The notes: generated by a model not told the origin, from the sequence alone. 64,000 bases of DNA from Clostridium swellfunianum (GCF_023656515.1 NZ_JAMOFV010000006.1:872336-936335), one strand, 5' to 3'. Positions 48,804 to 58,415 are shown, counted from the first letter of the stretch. Numbers and translations are program-made.

Positions 48804-49802
48804 ATGAATATATTGATTGCTCAGCCTGAAGGTGATACAAGAAAAAGTTTCTTTACTAAAAAGGTAGTGGAAAAGCTTAAACCTATGGGTAATATAGTTT
48901 GGAACACCTCAAATAGGCATTTTACAAAGGAAGAGCTAAGAGAAAGACTTAAAGATACAGATGTATGCATTACTGGCTGGGGATGTGCACAGTTAGATTC
49001 TTATGTATTAGGAAAGGCAAATAGGTTAAAAATAGTTGCTCATACAGGAGGCTCTGTGGCTAACATTGCTTCAGAGGCGCTATATGACAAAGGTATAAGA
49101 GTTTTAAGCGGAAATGATATTTATGCAGAGTCTGTGGCTGAAGGCGTAATTGCCTATACACTATGTGCATTAAGAGAGCTTTCCTATTATGACAATAAAG
49201 TTAAACATGGCGGTTGGCGTGAGGATAATTTTATTAATGAAAGCCTGCTGGATAGGAAGGTAGGTCTCATAGGTTTTGGGGCTGTAGCTAGATATCTAGT
49301 CAAATTTCTGTTTCCTTTTAGATGCCAAATTATTGTCTACGACCCTTTTGTTTCTGAAGAAATTCTTAAGGAACATAAAGTTGAAAGGGTAGAACTTGAA
49401 GATGTTTTTAAAAATAGTGATATTATATCACTTCATTTACCTCAAAGAGAAGATACTTATCACATGATTAACAAAAGGCTTTTAAGCTTGATGCCTGATG
49501 GTGCTCTACTTGTTAATACAGCAAGAGGAAACATAATTGATGAAAAAGAGCTTATTACAGAGCTTGAGAAAGGAAGATTTAAAGCTGTTTTAGATGTGTT
49601 TGAAACAGAACCTCTTCCCATAGATAGTAAGCTGAGAAGGCTTGAAAATGTCCTGTTAATTCCCCACATGGGAGGTCCAACAGTTGATAGACGTTCCTAT
49701 GTAACCTTAAAGCTTATAGAGAATATAAATAGTATTTTTAAGGGAAAAAAAACAGAAATGGAGATTCCAAGGAGTTATGGTTTATCCATGACTAAGCAGT
49801 AA
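48804..49802 (+). CDS. D-isomer-specific 2-hydroxyacid dehydrogenase
   Basis: 332 residues. The NAD-binding Rossmann motif GLIGFGAVARYLV is at about 153-165. The catalytic triad is the Arg in NTARGNI (about 239), the Glu in FETEPLP (about 268) and the His in PHMGGP (about 287). It probably reduces a 2-oxoacid or oxidises a D-hydroxyacid derived from the locus substrate. The substrate is not predictable. It leads a unit with nagA, nanE and an SGNH esterase, 16 bp before nagA. Confidence 0.87.
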   Translation: MNILIAQPEGDTRKSFFTKKVVEKLKPMGNIVWNTSNRHFTKEELRERLKDTDVCITGWGCAQLDSYVLGKANRLKIVAHTGGSVANIASEALYDKGIRVLSGNDIYAESVAEGVIAYTLCALRELSYYDNKVKHGGWREDNFINESLLDRKVGLIGFGAVARYLVKFLFPFRCQIIVYDPFVSEEILKEHKVERVELEDVFKNSDIISLHLPQREDTYHMINKRLLSLMPDGALLVNTARGNIIDEKELITELEKGRFKAVLDVFETEPLPIDSKLRRLENVLLIPHMGGPTVDRRSYVTLKLIENINSIFKGKKTEMEIPRSYGLSMTKQ

Positions 49803-49818
49803 ATCTGGAGGATTTAAC

Positions 49819-50988
49819 ATGATTTTTAAAAATGCAAAGGTTCTTAATGAAAATTTTAAGTTTTGCAATGTAGATATTGAGATTCAAAATGGTGTGATTA
49901 AAAAAATATATGAATCTGAAGGTTATACAATGCAGCAGCAACATGAGGAATGTCTAAATCTTAAAGGATTTATGCTCATTCCTGGACTTATAGATATTCA
50001 CACTCATGGCTGCAGTAAAAGGGGCTGCATGGAAGGAAGCTTTGAGGCTATAAATGAAATATCTCTGTTTATGGCCAGTCATGGAGTAACCTCTTTTCTT
50101 CCAACTTCACGTTCTGAAATCTATGAAACACTTGCTAAGGCTTTTAAAAATATAGGTGCTTGTATTGAAAAGGAAGTTGAAGGTGCTGAGGTTTTAGGGA
50201 TACATATGGAAGGACCTTATTTTTCAGAAAAACTTAAAGGTGCACAAAGTGAGAAGTTTCTAAGAGAGCCTTCAGTTGAGGAATTTAATAGGCTTCAGAA
50301 AGTCTCTGGAAATAATATTATGCTTATAAGCCTTGCACCTGAAACAAGTGGAGCGATGGAGTTTATAAGAGAATTGAGTAATAAGAAAATTAGAATATCT
50401 ATGGCTCATACCTCTGCGGATTATAATACTGCTAAAGATGCTATTGAAAATGGAGTAAGCCATGCTACTCATCTTTTTAACGCAATGACAGGACTAAATC
50501 ACAGAGAGCCAGGTGCAACTGGTGCTGCTTTAGATAGTGATATCACCGTTGAACTTATATGCGATGGAATTCATGTGCATCCAGCTGTGATTCGACTGGT
50601 TTATAAAATAAAGGGGTCTGAAAATATGATAATTGTAAGTGATACTGTAGAGGCAGCAGGGCTTGTAAATGATAGTTATATGAGGTCAGGAGAAAAAATA
50701 ACTGTTACAGATGGCATAGCAAGAACATCCACAGGAAATTTAGCAGGAAGCACTACAATGCTTGATAGTTCTCTTAAGAAAGCTGTGAGTTTTGGCATTA
50801 GGTTAGAAGATGCTATTAAGATGATGACCATAAATCCAGCAAGGTTTTTAGGAATAGATAATCGGAAAGGAAGCATTTCTATAGGTAAAGATGCGGATTT
50901 GGTTGTTTTGAATAGTAGTTTAGAGGTTGTAAAAACCTTTGTAAAAGGAAAAATAATAGAAAAAGTTAGTAATATTATAGGAGGATAA
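49819..50988 (+). CDS. nagA: N-acetylglucosamine-6-phosphate deacetylase
   Basis: 389 residues of the amidohydrolase superfamily. Metal and catalytic blocks are visible: HTHG (about 61-64), Glu in HMEGPYFSEKLKGA (about 130), His in MAHTSA (about 197), His in HLFNAM (about 218) and catalytic Asp in VSDTVEAAG (about 276). It converts GlcNAc-6-P to GlcN-6-P and acetate in the cytoplasm. No nagB lies in the window, so GlcN-6-P must be isomerised by an enzyme encoded elsewhere. It ends 4 bp before nanE. Confidence 0.93.
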   Translation: MIFKNAKVLNENFKFCNVDIEIQNGVIKKIYESEGYTMQQQHEECLNLKGFMLIPGLIDIHTHGCSKRGCMEGSFEAINEISLFMASHGVTSFLPTSRSEIYETLAKAFKNIGACIEKEVEGAEVLGIHMEGPYFSEKLKGAQSEKFLREPSVEEFNRLQKVSGNNIMLISLAPETSGAMEFIRELSNKKIRISMAHTSADYNTAKDAIENGVSHATHLFNAMTGLNHREPGATGAALDSDITVELICDGIHVHPAVIRLVYKIKGSENMIIVSDTVEAAGLVNDSYMRSGEKITVTDGIARTSTGNLAGSTTMLDSSLKKAVSFGIRLEDAIKMMTINPARFLGIDNRKGSISIGKDADLVVLNSSLEVVKTFVKGKIIEKVSNIIGG

Positions 50989-50992
50989 AAAT

Positions 50993-51679
50993 ATGAACAA
51001 AATTATAGAAGGTTTAAAGGGAGGAATTATAGTTTCCTGTCAGGCGTTGGAAAATGAACCTCTTCACTCATCTTATATTATGTCAAGAATGGCGTATGCA
51101 GCAAAAGAAGGTGGTGCTATTGGCATACGTGCAAACAGCTATGAAGACATAGCTTATATAAAGAAAACGGTTGATCTGCCGATTCTAGGAATTGTTAAGA
51201 GAGATTATGAGGATTCTGAAATATATATTACTCCTACCATGACTGAAGTAGATGAATTGGTTAAAGCTAAGGCTGATATTATTGCCTTAGACGCTACAAA
51301 TAGAATAAGACCAAATAACATTTCACTAGAAGAATTTATTAAAGAAATTCGCAGCAAATATGATGATCTTTTATTGATGGCAGATGTATCTACATTTGAG
51401 GAAGGAATCACAGCCTGGAGGCTTGGCTTTGATATAGTTTCTACAACACTTTCAGGATACACTTCTTATACTGAGAAATTAGATGGACCAGATTTTAAGC
51501 TTATAAAAGAGCTGTCAGAAAACATTGATAGACCTGTTATAGCCGAGGGCAGAATATGGACAAGGGAAGATTCAGCAAAAGCAATAAATATGGGGGCCTT
51601 TGCAGTGGTAGTTGGCACAGCAGTGACAAGACCTAGGGAGATAACAGAAAGATTTGTAAAGGCTTTAAGCAGTCTTTAA
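50993..51679 (+). CDS. nanE: N-acetylmannosamine-6-phosphate 2-epimerase
   Basis: 228-residue TIM-barrel protein of the NanE family: GGIIVSCQALENEPLH start, IGIRANSYEDI, LGIVKRDYEDSEIYITPT, ADIIALDAT and RPVIAEGRI blocks are all conserved. It interconverts ManNAc-6-P and GlcNAc-6-P, feeding NagA. NanE usually accompanies sialic-acid lyase, but none is present here, so ManNAc or a ManNAc-containing glycan may be the source. Confidence 0.94.
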   Translation: MNKIIEGLKGGIIVSCQALENEPLHSSYIMSRMAYAAKEGGAIGIRANSYEDIAYIKKTVDLPILGIVKRDYEDSEIYITPTMTEVDELVKAKADIIALDATNRIRPNNISLEEFIKEIRSKYDDLLLMADVSTFEEGITAWRLGFDIVSTTLSGYTSYTEKLDGPDFKLIKELSENIDRPVIAEGRIWTREDSAKAINMGAFAVVVGTAVTRPREITERFVKALSSL

Positions 51680-51693
51680 TTAAAGGTGATGAG

Positions 51694-52785
51694 GTGGAAA
51701 GCAAGCAATTGGATGTTCAAAAAATAGACAAAAACATGAATATAGAAACAGGGAATAAGGTGGAACTGAAATGGTTGTCACCAAAGGAGAAGCCTTTTCA
51801 ATTAGGGGGATTCCCTTGGTTTGCAAAGGAACATATTTATAGAAGATTGCCTAAGTCACCTAAATATCCAATACCAGAAGAAGTAGATTTATTAGCGAAT
51901 TGCATAGCAGGTGGGCAGATACGATTCAGAACAGACAGTGAGAAACTTTTTATAAGAGTAAAATTATCAGGCATTGCTAATATGGTTCATATGCCTGCTA
52001 CAGGTCAATGCGGGTTTGACTTCTATGTTGGCATTGCTGACAAAGTATTTTATTGCAATACAACCAGATATGATCATACTAAGGCTGAATATGAAATTAA
52101 GCTTTTTGAAATGAAAAGTAAAGCTTGGAAAAATGTTGTTATTAATTTTCCTCTTTATAAGGGTGTAGAGGAAGTGCTTATTGGAGTAGAAGAAACAGCA
52201 GGCTTAGAAGAACCGCATTCTTATACTTCAGATAAGAGAATTATTTTTTATGGTACTTCAGTTACACAGGGAGGATGTGCTTCAAGACCAGGAATGGCCT
52301 ATACCAATATTATTAGTAGAAGATTAAATATGGAAATATTTAACCTCGGATTTTCTGGAAATGGAAAAGGAGAACCTGAGGTTGCACAAATTCTTACAGA
52401 GATTGATAAGCCTGCTTGTCTTGTACTAGATTATGAAGGCAATTGTGTGAGCACTGAACTATTAAGCAAAACCTTAACGCAATTTATTGAAATTTATAGA
52501 AAAGCTCATGCCAATGTACCTATATTAGTTGTTTCAAGGGCGCCATATGCTATGGAAAGATTTAACGGTGAGCTCCATAGGCAGCGCCTTGAAAGGAAAT
52601 TACTACAGAAAAATACTGTAGAAAGCTTCAGGGAAATGGGCGATTCACACATTTATTTTTATGATGGAGAGAACCTTTTAGGTAATGATTATGAGGAGTG
52701 CACCGTTGATGGGGTTCATCCTACCGACTTAGGATTTTTGAGAATGGCTGATAACCTAGAGAAGGCTTTACTAGGAATTTTATAG
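51694..52785 (+). CDS. SGNH esterase with N-terminal GxDLY domain
   Basis: 363 residues. The N-terminal beta domain (about 20-175) contains CGFDFYVG, matching the GxDLY motif. The C-terminal SGNH hydrolase has the nucleophile Ser in YGTSVTQGG (about 190), GFSGNGKGE, and the catalytic Asp-His in VDGVHPTDLG (about 343). Related proteins are carbohydrate acetyl-esterases. GTG 51694 follows AAAGGTGATGAG. The last gene of the dehydrogenase-nagA-nanE unit, which suggests deacetylation of O-acetylated sugars. Confidence 0.83.
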   Translation: MESKQLDVQKIDKNMNIETGNKVELKWLSPKEKPFQLGGFPWFAKEHIYRRLPKSPKYPIPEEVDLLANCIAGGQIRFRTDSEKLFIRVKLSGIANMVHMPATGQCGFDFYVGIADKVFYCNTTRYDHTKAEYEIKLFEMKSKAWKNVVINFPLYKGVEEVLIGVEETAGLEEPHSYTSDKRIIFYGTSVTQGGCASRPGMAYTNIISRRLNMEIFNLGFSGNGKGEPEVAQILTEIDKPACLVLDYEGNCVSTELLSKTLTQFIEIYRKAHANVPILVVSRAPYAMERFNGELHRQRLERKLLQKNTVESFREMGDSHIYFYDGENLLGNDYEECTVDGVHPTDLGFLRMADNLEKALLGIL

Positions 52786-52838
52786 AGTTAAAAAATTGTT
52801 TATCTTGCTTTGTTAAAAGGAGATGAGGATTCTTAATT

Positions 52839-53732
52839 ATGAGAGGTTATGAATCAAAAAAGATTTTCCATTTTGATAATTTATATAGACAGAACCCTAA
52901 AGAATATAGCCATTTTAGGCTATATCAAATAGGTGATTTAAGCTGTAAAAAAGGCTATTTAATTGAAGAACATGAGCAGGAATGCTTTGAGATAAGCTAC
53001 ATTTATGAAGGCAGAGGAAGTTTTATTATTGATGGAAGCAAATATTTCCTTGCCCAAGGTGATGTTTGCATAAATGCACCTGGAGAACTACATTCAATAC
53101 ATGCGGATGGAGACGAGTATTTTAGATTTTTCTATGTTGGCTTTGATATTAAAAGCAGCAGCAGGTATAAGAAGCTATTTATGGATAAGCTTCGTACCAT
53201 AAGATATATAGATAAACCTTATTTTGAAGATAAAAACAATATAGGAGAGTCCTTTTTGTATGCCTTAAATGAATTAAGCAATGCAAATGAGTTTAGCGAG
53301 TTAATGATTGAAAGCTGCTTAAATAAGATACTCATAAAGACCTTGACAAGCTTATCTAACATAGAGAATCCAATTTATAAGTTCAATAATATTCTGGGAA
53401 CCAAGAAGGAACTTATATATAATACTATTAGTTACATTGATTATAATATATTTAAAATTAAGAAATTAAAACAGATTTCTAATTCTTTGGGATATAGTTA
53501 TTCACATCTTTCTCATACGTTTAAAGAGGAGATAGGGGTTACTTTGCAGGAGTATTTCTTAAACAAGCGTATACAAAAAGCTAAAGAGCTTTTAATAGAA
53601 AAAAATCAAAGTGTTTCAGAAGTAGCTGAAACTTTGTCTTACCAGTCTATACATTCTTTTAGCAAAGCCTTTAAGAATGCAGTAGGTGTATCACCAGCTG
53701 CATTTCAAAGGAATAAATCCATTAAAATATAA
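52839..53732 (+). CDS. AraC-family transcriptional regulator
   Basis: 297 residues: an N-terminal cupin-like sensor domain (ISYIYEGRGSFIIDGSKYFLAQGDVCINAPGE pattern) and a C-terminal double HTH (about 200-297) ending SIHSFSKAFKNAVGVSPAAFQRNK. AAAGGAGATGAGG lies upstream. It is placed between the NagA/NanE unit and the surface protein and probably controls one of them by binding a sugar or sugar phosphate. Confidence 0.85.
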   Translation: MRGYESKKIFHFDNLYRQNPKEYSHFRLYQIGDLSCKKGYLIEEHEQECFEISYIYEGRGSFIIDGSKYFLAQGDVCINAPGELHSIHADGDEYFRFFYVGFDIKSSSRYKKLFMDKLRTIRYIDKPYFEDKNNIGESFLYALNELSNANEFSELMIESCLNKILIKTLTSLSNIENPIYKFNNILGTKKELIYNTISYIDYNIFKIKKLKQISNSLGYSYSHLSHTFKEEIGVTLQEYFLNKRIQKAKELLIEKNQSVSEVAETLSYQSIHSFSKAFKNAVGVSPAAFQRNKSIKI

Positions 53733-53735
53733 AAG

Positions 53736-53776
53736 TTGTTCATGCTCGCTTTTGTTAGCGGACATGAGCAATTTTT
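53736..53776 (+). terminator. Terminator after the AraC regulator
   Basis: 15-bp stem 53736-53750/53757-53771 with two G-T pairs and one mismatch, 6-nt loop, then a run of five T. Confidence 0.8.
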
Positions 53777-53870
53777 ATATAGATTATATCACTAATAATG
53801 ACAAACTAGAGTGCTAGTTAAAACAAATACATAAAAGTAAATATATGCTAAAATTACAATTGGTTACATG

Positions 53871-53880
53871 GAAAACGTTT
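53871..53880. promoter_or_regulatory. Possible cre-like operator before the surface protein gene
   Basis: GAAAACGTTT with perfect palindromic core AAACGTTT lies 20 bp before the start codon. It resembles the GAAAACGTTTTC-type sites of CcpA and LacI-family repressors, but the right flank (AATT) departs from them. Confidence 0.35.
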
Positions 53881-53899
53881 AATTTTAGGGGGAAAAGAA

Positions 53900-56665
53900 A
53901 TGTTAAAATCTAGTTTTAAAAAGCATCTGAGTCGAGTCTTAACAGTATTGATTAGTACATCATTAATTTCATCAATACCAGCCAAGGCAGAAGGAAAGCT
54001 GCAGAAGGTCTACAGTGAGCCGGTACATATCGGAGCTCCTATACAGTCTATTGCGGCTATAGATGCTGCCTTTGGAATTGAAGATGGAAACAACGTAGTA
54101 TACACTACGGTATCTGGAAGTGCTAGTTCGGGTACTCCAGCTGTATTTAACGTAGTAGATATGGACAGTCAAAAGTTACTCAGATCCCTTCCTTTAGATG
54201 GGGCTTCTAGCTCATGGGCTCATACAAAAACAGAAGATGGTAGTGTATACATAGGGGCATCACATAAATTATTTAAATATTCACCAGTTACAAAAGGCAT
54301 AGAAGATTTGGGAGTACCCTCCCAAGGTACACAATCCATATGGGGATTAACTACAGATGGAAAAAACGTTTATGGTGGAGTTTACTCAGCTGGATCAGTT
54401 TTCAAGTACGATCCTGAAACGAAAAAATTTACTGATTATGGCCAGGTTGACAATGGCAAGACAGCAGGAGATGATGGAAAAGCAGAGCAATATGTTAGAT
54501 CAATTGCTTATTATAAGGGGCATGTATATGCAGGAACAGGAACTTCTAATGGGAGAGTATGGAAGATAAATCCTAATACAGGAGAGAAAGCTCAAATACA
54601 AATCCCTCAAGCGAAGGCTGGAGAACCACATTATGGCTTCTCAAGCAAAATGGGAGCAGTATATGGAATGACAGTAGTAAGAAATTACCTGTTTGCATTT
54701 TTTAACGGGCCTTTCTGCACACTTATATATGACTTAGATAAGGAAGAATGGCTGGATGTAAGTATTCCAAATGTAAGAGGCCTTCTTGCTACAACAACAG
54801 AAATAGATGGGAAGGTATATTATTCGAATAAGGATAAAAATCTTTATGAGTTTGACCTTGAAACAAAGCAGTACAAATCGGTTATGCCATTTGACTTAAA
54901 TTTGAGAAGTGGTTCCATAATAAATATAAAGAACAATCCTGAATTTGGTAACAATACCTTTGCGATGATTAATTGGGATGGCTCAGTTATGTTGTTTGAC
55001 TTTAAAAATAACAAAAAAGCTAATTTGCCTATTCTAGTTCAAGCACAGCCTATAAATGTACAATCTCTTGAAAAGGGACCCGACGGAAAGATATATCTTA
55101 GCGGATATATGGGCAGTATAGGAATTCAATACGATACAAAAACAGGACAATCAAAGACCTTCAATTTAGGTCAAGCGGAAGGCATGGGGTCACTTGGCGA
55201 CAAGATGTACTTTGGGGTATATCCAAAAGCAGAGATTTATGAAATGAATACTGGCTTGGAAACCCCTGCTGTTAAAAAGATAAAAACTATAGATGATGAC
55301 CAAGATAGACCTTTTGTTGTAACATATGGAGATAATAAGTTGTTTATCGGGACTATAGCTGGTTATGGAAAGCACAAGGGTGCTTTAACAATATTTGATC
55401 CTCAAAAGAATGAATGGAAGGTTAATAAAGACGTAGTTGAAAATCAAGGGGTTGCAGGAATCGCGTACAAAAATGGTAAGATTTATGGTTCTACTACAGT
55501 CCATGGAGGATTAGGAGAAGCACCAATTGCAGCTAAAGCTAAAATGTTTGTGTGGGACGTAGAAGAAAATAGAAAACTTCAGGAGTTTGACCTTAATATT
55601 GATGGAGTGTCAAATCCACAAATGATAAGCGGTCTTTCCATAGGTCCTGACGGATTATTATGGGGAGCTGTAAATGGTGTTATATTTGCAATAGATACGG
55701 AAACCTTAAAGGTAGTAAAGAGCAAAAATATCTATCCAGAAGTGAAGGACTATGGCAGATGGAGACCAGTATATTTAAAGTGGTCTAAAGATGGGCTTCT
55801 TTATGCTAATGTTGCAGAAAAGCTAACTTGTATAAATCCAGAAACCATGGAGTCTGAATTTATAGTGGATACAGCTATGTTTACACTTAGTGATGATGGA
55901 AATATATATTATACAAAGGGTGTAAACTTTTATAGAATTAATGTTAATACAGTAGTGCCTACTGCAGGTATAAGCGTAAACAAAACTACTTTATCATTAA
56001 AACCAGGTGAGACAGAGACTCTTCAAGTTATAATTAATCCTGAAAACGCAACAGATAAGGAAGTAAATTGGACTTCAGATAATTTTGAGGTGGCATCTGT
56101 TGACAATAATGGCGTTATTAAAGGTATAAAGGCTGGAAAGGCTAATGTTACAGTTACTTCAAAGAATGGTAATTTCAAGGCTGTATGCGAAGTTGTTGTT
56201 TTAGCTAATAAAGATATGCTAATTCAGGAGTTAAATAGAGCTAAGGATTTATACAATAAGTCCTCTGCAGGAACTGATGTAGGACAACATCCTGAGAATG
56301 CTAGAAATGAACTTAAAAAAGCTATTGATGCAGCAGAGAGTATTGCACTAAAGATTGGAGTTTCACAGGAAGAGGTTGACAAAGCAGTTAGTGATTTAAT
56401 AGCTGCAGGAAAGGATTTTGAAAAATCTAAAATAGTAGAACCAGAAAAAGATAGTGATGACTCTGTAATTGTAGATCCAGGAGAAGGTACTGACAATTCC
56501 AAGGGTACTGAACCTGAAAAAGATATTGAAAATAGCTCAAATGTTTTACCTAAGACAGGCTCAATTATAGATTTCAATCTTATACTTAGCTTAGGAATGT
56601 TGGTAATAATAGTAGGATCCATACTATTAATCGGAAAAAATTCTAAAGGAATAAAGAAGATGTAG
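53900..56665 (+). CDS. LPXTG-anchored surface protein with beta-propeller repeats, Big2 and FIVAR-like domains
   Basis: 921 residues. Signal peptide at about 1-31 (ends AKAEG). Residues 40-680 are repeats of about 45-60 residues with GxVYxG and FDPxTxK patterns, consistent with a seven- or eight-bladed beta-propeller. A Big2 Ig-like domain follows (about 690-768), then a FIVAR-like helical module (about 775-845) and an acidic linker. The sortase signal LPKTG is at 883-887, followed by a hydrophobic helix and a basic tail. It is therefore anchored to peptidoglycan, and may bind or cut a glycan. No catalytic motif is recognised. GGGGGAAAAG precedes the ATG. Confidence 0.85.
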   Translation: MLKSSFKKHLSRVLTVLISTSLISSIPAKAEGKLQKVYSEPVHIGAPIQSIAAIDAAFGIEDGNNVVYTTVSGSASSGTPAVFNVVDMDSQKLLRSLPLDGASSSWAHTKTEDGSVYIGASHKLFKYSPVTKGIEDLGVPSQGTQSIWGLTTDGKNVYGGVYSAGSVFKYDPETKKFTDYGQVDNGKTAGDDGKAEQYVRSIAYYKGHVYAGTGTSNGRVWKINPNTGEKAQIQIPQAKAGEPHYGFSSKMGAVYGMTVVRNYLFAFFNGPFCTLIYDLDKEEWLDVSIPNVRGLLATTTEIDGKVYYSNKDKNLYEFDLETKQYKSVMPFDLNLRSGSIINIKNNPEFGNNTFAMINWDGSVMLFDFKNNKKANLPILVQAQPINVQSLEKGPDGKIYLSGYMGSIGIQYDTKTGQSKTFNLGQAEGMGSLGDKMYFGVYPKAEIYEMNTGLETPAVKKIKTIDDDQDRPFVVTYGDNKLFIGTIAGYGKHKGALTIFDPQKNEWKVNKDVVENQGVAGIAYKNGKIYGSTTVHGGLGEAPIAAKAKMFVWDVEENRKLQEFDLNIDGVSNPQMISGLSIGPDGLLWGAVNGVIFAIDTETLKVVKSKNIYPEVKDYGRWRPVYLKWSKDGLLYANVAEKLTCINPETMESEFIVDTAMFTLSDDGNIYYTKGVNFYRINVNTVVPTAGISVNKTTLSLKPGETETLQVIINPENATDKEVNWTSDNFEVASVDNNGVIKGIKAGKANVTVTSKNGNFKAVCEVVVLANKDMLIQELNRAKDLYNKSSAGTDVGQHPENARNELKKAIDAAESIALKIGVSQEEVDKAVSDLIAAGKDFEKSKIVEPEKDSDDSVIVDPGEGTDNSKGTEPEKDIENSSNVLPKTGSIIDFNLILSLGMLVIIVGSILLIGKNSKGIKKM

Positions 56666-56675
56666 TTGTAAACCA

Positions 56676-56712
56676 TTAGAGTCCAGACCATGAAGTCTGG
56701 GCTCTAAAATTT
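56676..56712. terminator. Convergent terminator hairpin
   Basis: 13-bp stem TTAGAGTCCAGAC (56676-56688) with 56695-56707, one T-G pair, 6-nt loop, then AATTTT. It separates the convergent surface-protein and SleL-like genes. Confidence 0.8.
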
Positions 56713-56742
56713 TAAGGTTTGAAAGGTAGTTAATCTCTATGC

Positions 56743-58026
56743 TTATCGTTTCACTACATTAAAGTTTTCCTCAATAAGCAGCCAGTTTTGAGGGAAAGAA
56801 ATTCCTAGCTTCCAATAGCTTACACCTCTGAGACCAAGTTCCTTTACTAGATTAAATTTTGCCTGAATAGACCTGGCGTCTTCAAACCATACTGTATGAC
56901 GTTTTCCATCTGAGGCGGTATAGTCGAAGTGAGGTGCTTGTGCTCTGGTGTCATAGCTTATTGGTACATTATTGTCTGCTGCTAGTAAAATAGCTTGTTG
57001 TGGGCTTACTGCTCTTGCAACACTTCCGGGCACAAAAGGAAGTGTCCAATCGTATCCATATAAGTTTTGTCCCATCATAATTTTAGAGCCTGGCATTTCT
57101 GTTAAGGCATATTCCAGAACCTGTCTAACCTGAGGCAGTGGGGAAACTGGCATTGCAGGGCCGCCGCTGTAGCCCCATTCATAGGTCATGATAACAACAA
57201 AATCTGCAATTTGGCCATGAGCTCTGTAATCATGTGCTTCATACCACTCACCTGTTTGGGTAGCGCTTGTTTTTGGTGCCAGGGCTGTAGACATTAAAAA
57301 GCCTTGCGCGCTTAATCTGGCTTTAGCTTTTCTAAGGAAAGCATTATAGCTTTCTCTTAATTCTCTAGGCAAACGCTCCATATCAAAATGTATGTCTTTA
57401 AAATTAAGACGTTTTGCTGTGGCAATGATATTGTTAAGCAAAGTATTTTGAAGCTGCTCATTAGTCAGTATTAATCTTCCAAGTTCCGTGCTGAATTGTC
57501 CTTGCTCAAGATTAGTAACTGCCATCAGTAAGATTGCGCCGTTATCCTCTGCAATTCTTCTGAAATTGTTTAAGTTAGGCTCTTTTAAAGTTCCATCTCT
57601 TTGGATTTGGAAACTAAAGGGCGCTAAATAGGTTAGATGTGGAGCTGCACTTCTAGCGGATTGCTCTAATACTGGTGAGACTCTGCCTCCAATTGGCTCG
57701 GCATATGCATTTATTTCTGCACTTCGTTTTGGTCTCGGCGGAATATACAATCTAAAGCCAACAGAGAGAGGTCTAGCAGGTGATATTCCATTAACCCTTG
57801 CAAGAGTTTGATAGCTTATTCCAAATTGCCTTGCAATGCTGTATAAGCTGTCACCTGGCCTAACTTGATAGAAACTTCCAACAATAGGAATCACCAGTGC
57901 CTGACCTACAACCAGTCTACCGGGATTTGGAAGTTGATTTGCTCCGACAATAGAGCCAACGGTAGAATTATATGTTCTAGCAATGCTGTAAATGGATTGT
58001 CCTGGTTGAACAACATGAATTTGCAT
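56743..58026 (-). CDS. Spore peptidoglycan hydrolase, SleL/YaaH type (two LysM domains plus GH18)
   Basis: 427 residues. LysM 1 is at about 2-47 (VVQPGQSIYSIARTYN) and LysM 2 at about 52-96 (VRPGDSLYSIARQFG). They are followed by a GH18-like barrel with the catalytic DxxDxE as DIHFDME (about 196-202) and VIMTYEWGYSGGPAMPV. This architecture is that of SleL/YaaH N-acetylglucosaminidases, which cut cortex fragments during germination. No signal peptide, as usual for spore-coat-targeted members. AAAGGAG precedes the ATG. Single-gene unit. Confidence 0.87.
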   Translation of the reverse strand: MQIHVVQPGQSIYSIARTYNSTVGSIVGANQLPNPGRLVVGQALVIPIVGSFYQVRPGDSLYSIARQFGISYQTLARVNGISPARPLSVGFRLYIPPRPKRSAEINAYAEPIGGRVSPVLEQSARSAAPHLTYLAPFSFQIQRDGTLKEPNLNNFRRIAEDNGAILLMAVTNLEQGQFSTELGRLILTNEQLQNTLLNNIIATAKRLNFKDIHFDMERLPRELRESYNAFLRKAKARLSAQGFLMSTALAPKTSATQTGEWYEAHDYRAHGQIADFVVIMTYEWGYSGGPAMPVSPLPQVRQVLEYALTEMPGSKIMMGQNLYGYDWTLPFVPGSVARAVSPQQAILLAADNNVPISYDTRAQAPHFDYTASDGKRHTVWFEDARSIQAKFNLVKELGLRGVSYWKLGISFPQNWLLIEENFNVVKR

Positions 58027-58200
58027 AGTTTCTCCTTTTACTTATAAATTCATCCATTATCATCATATGAAGCAGGAGGAGAATTGTACCATGTTTCTAA
58101 TATGTCAGTTTAATATTTAAATAATTTGTGTAATGAAAAACCACACTAGCTTTTAAATACAAGCAAGCAGCCAAAGCAATTTACCTTGCAAAGCGAAAAG

Positions 58201-58232
58201 TTAACAATTTAACTTTTTAACAATTTAACTTT
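58201..58232. repeat. Two tandem copies of a 16-bp unit
   Basis: TTAACAATTTAACTTT occurs twice in direct succession. Within each unit GTTAA/TTAAC are inverted, so the tract can also fold into small hairpins. Confidence 0.85.
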
Positions 58233-58348
58233 TTCTGCTGCGAGGAAAAGAGGACTTAGCTGCAATTCAGTTAGAGTTTTATTAGTAGAGTGTATATATG
58301 GATTTAAAACCCCTATTAATTGCACCACAGATTGTAATCATGGCATAT

Positions 58349-58377
58349 TATCAAGTTTTTAAATATTATGCTATAAT
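58349..58377 (+). promoter_or_regulatory. Extended -10 promoter of the YbaK-like gene
   Basis: TG, one base, then TATAAT (58372-58377) with a poor -35 (TATCAA) 17 bp upstream, 38 bp before the ATG. Confidence 0.5.
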
Positions 58378-58415
58378 CTACTAAAGAAATTTTGTTTGAA
58401 AGAGGATGAAGCATA

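Larger units (their letters stand above)
58027..58415. other. 389-bp intergenic region
   Basis: It lies between the divergent SleL-like and YbaK-like genes. It holds a tandem duplication at 58201-58232 and a probable YbaK promoter at 58349-58377. No open frame with a ribosome binding site, no RNA gene and no recognised riboswitch were seen in the rest. Confidence 0.5.

Noticed and set aside
58201-58232. Start of a CRISPR array
   Set aside because: The two 16-bp units are directly adjacent with no spacers, and no further copies or cas genes are present.
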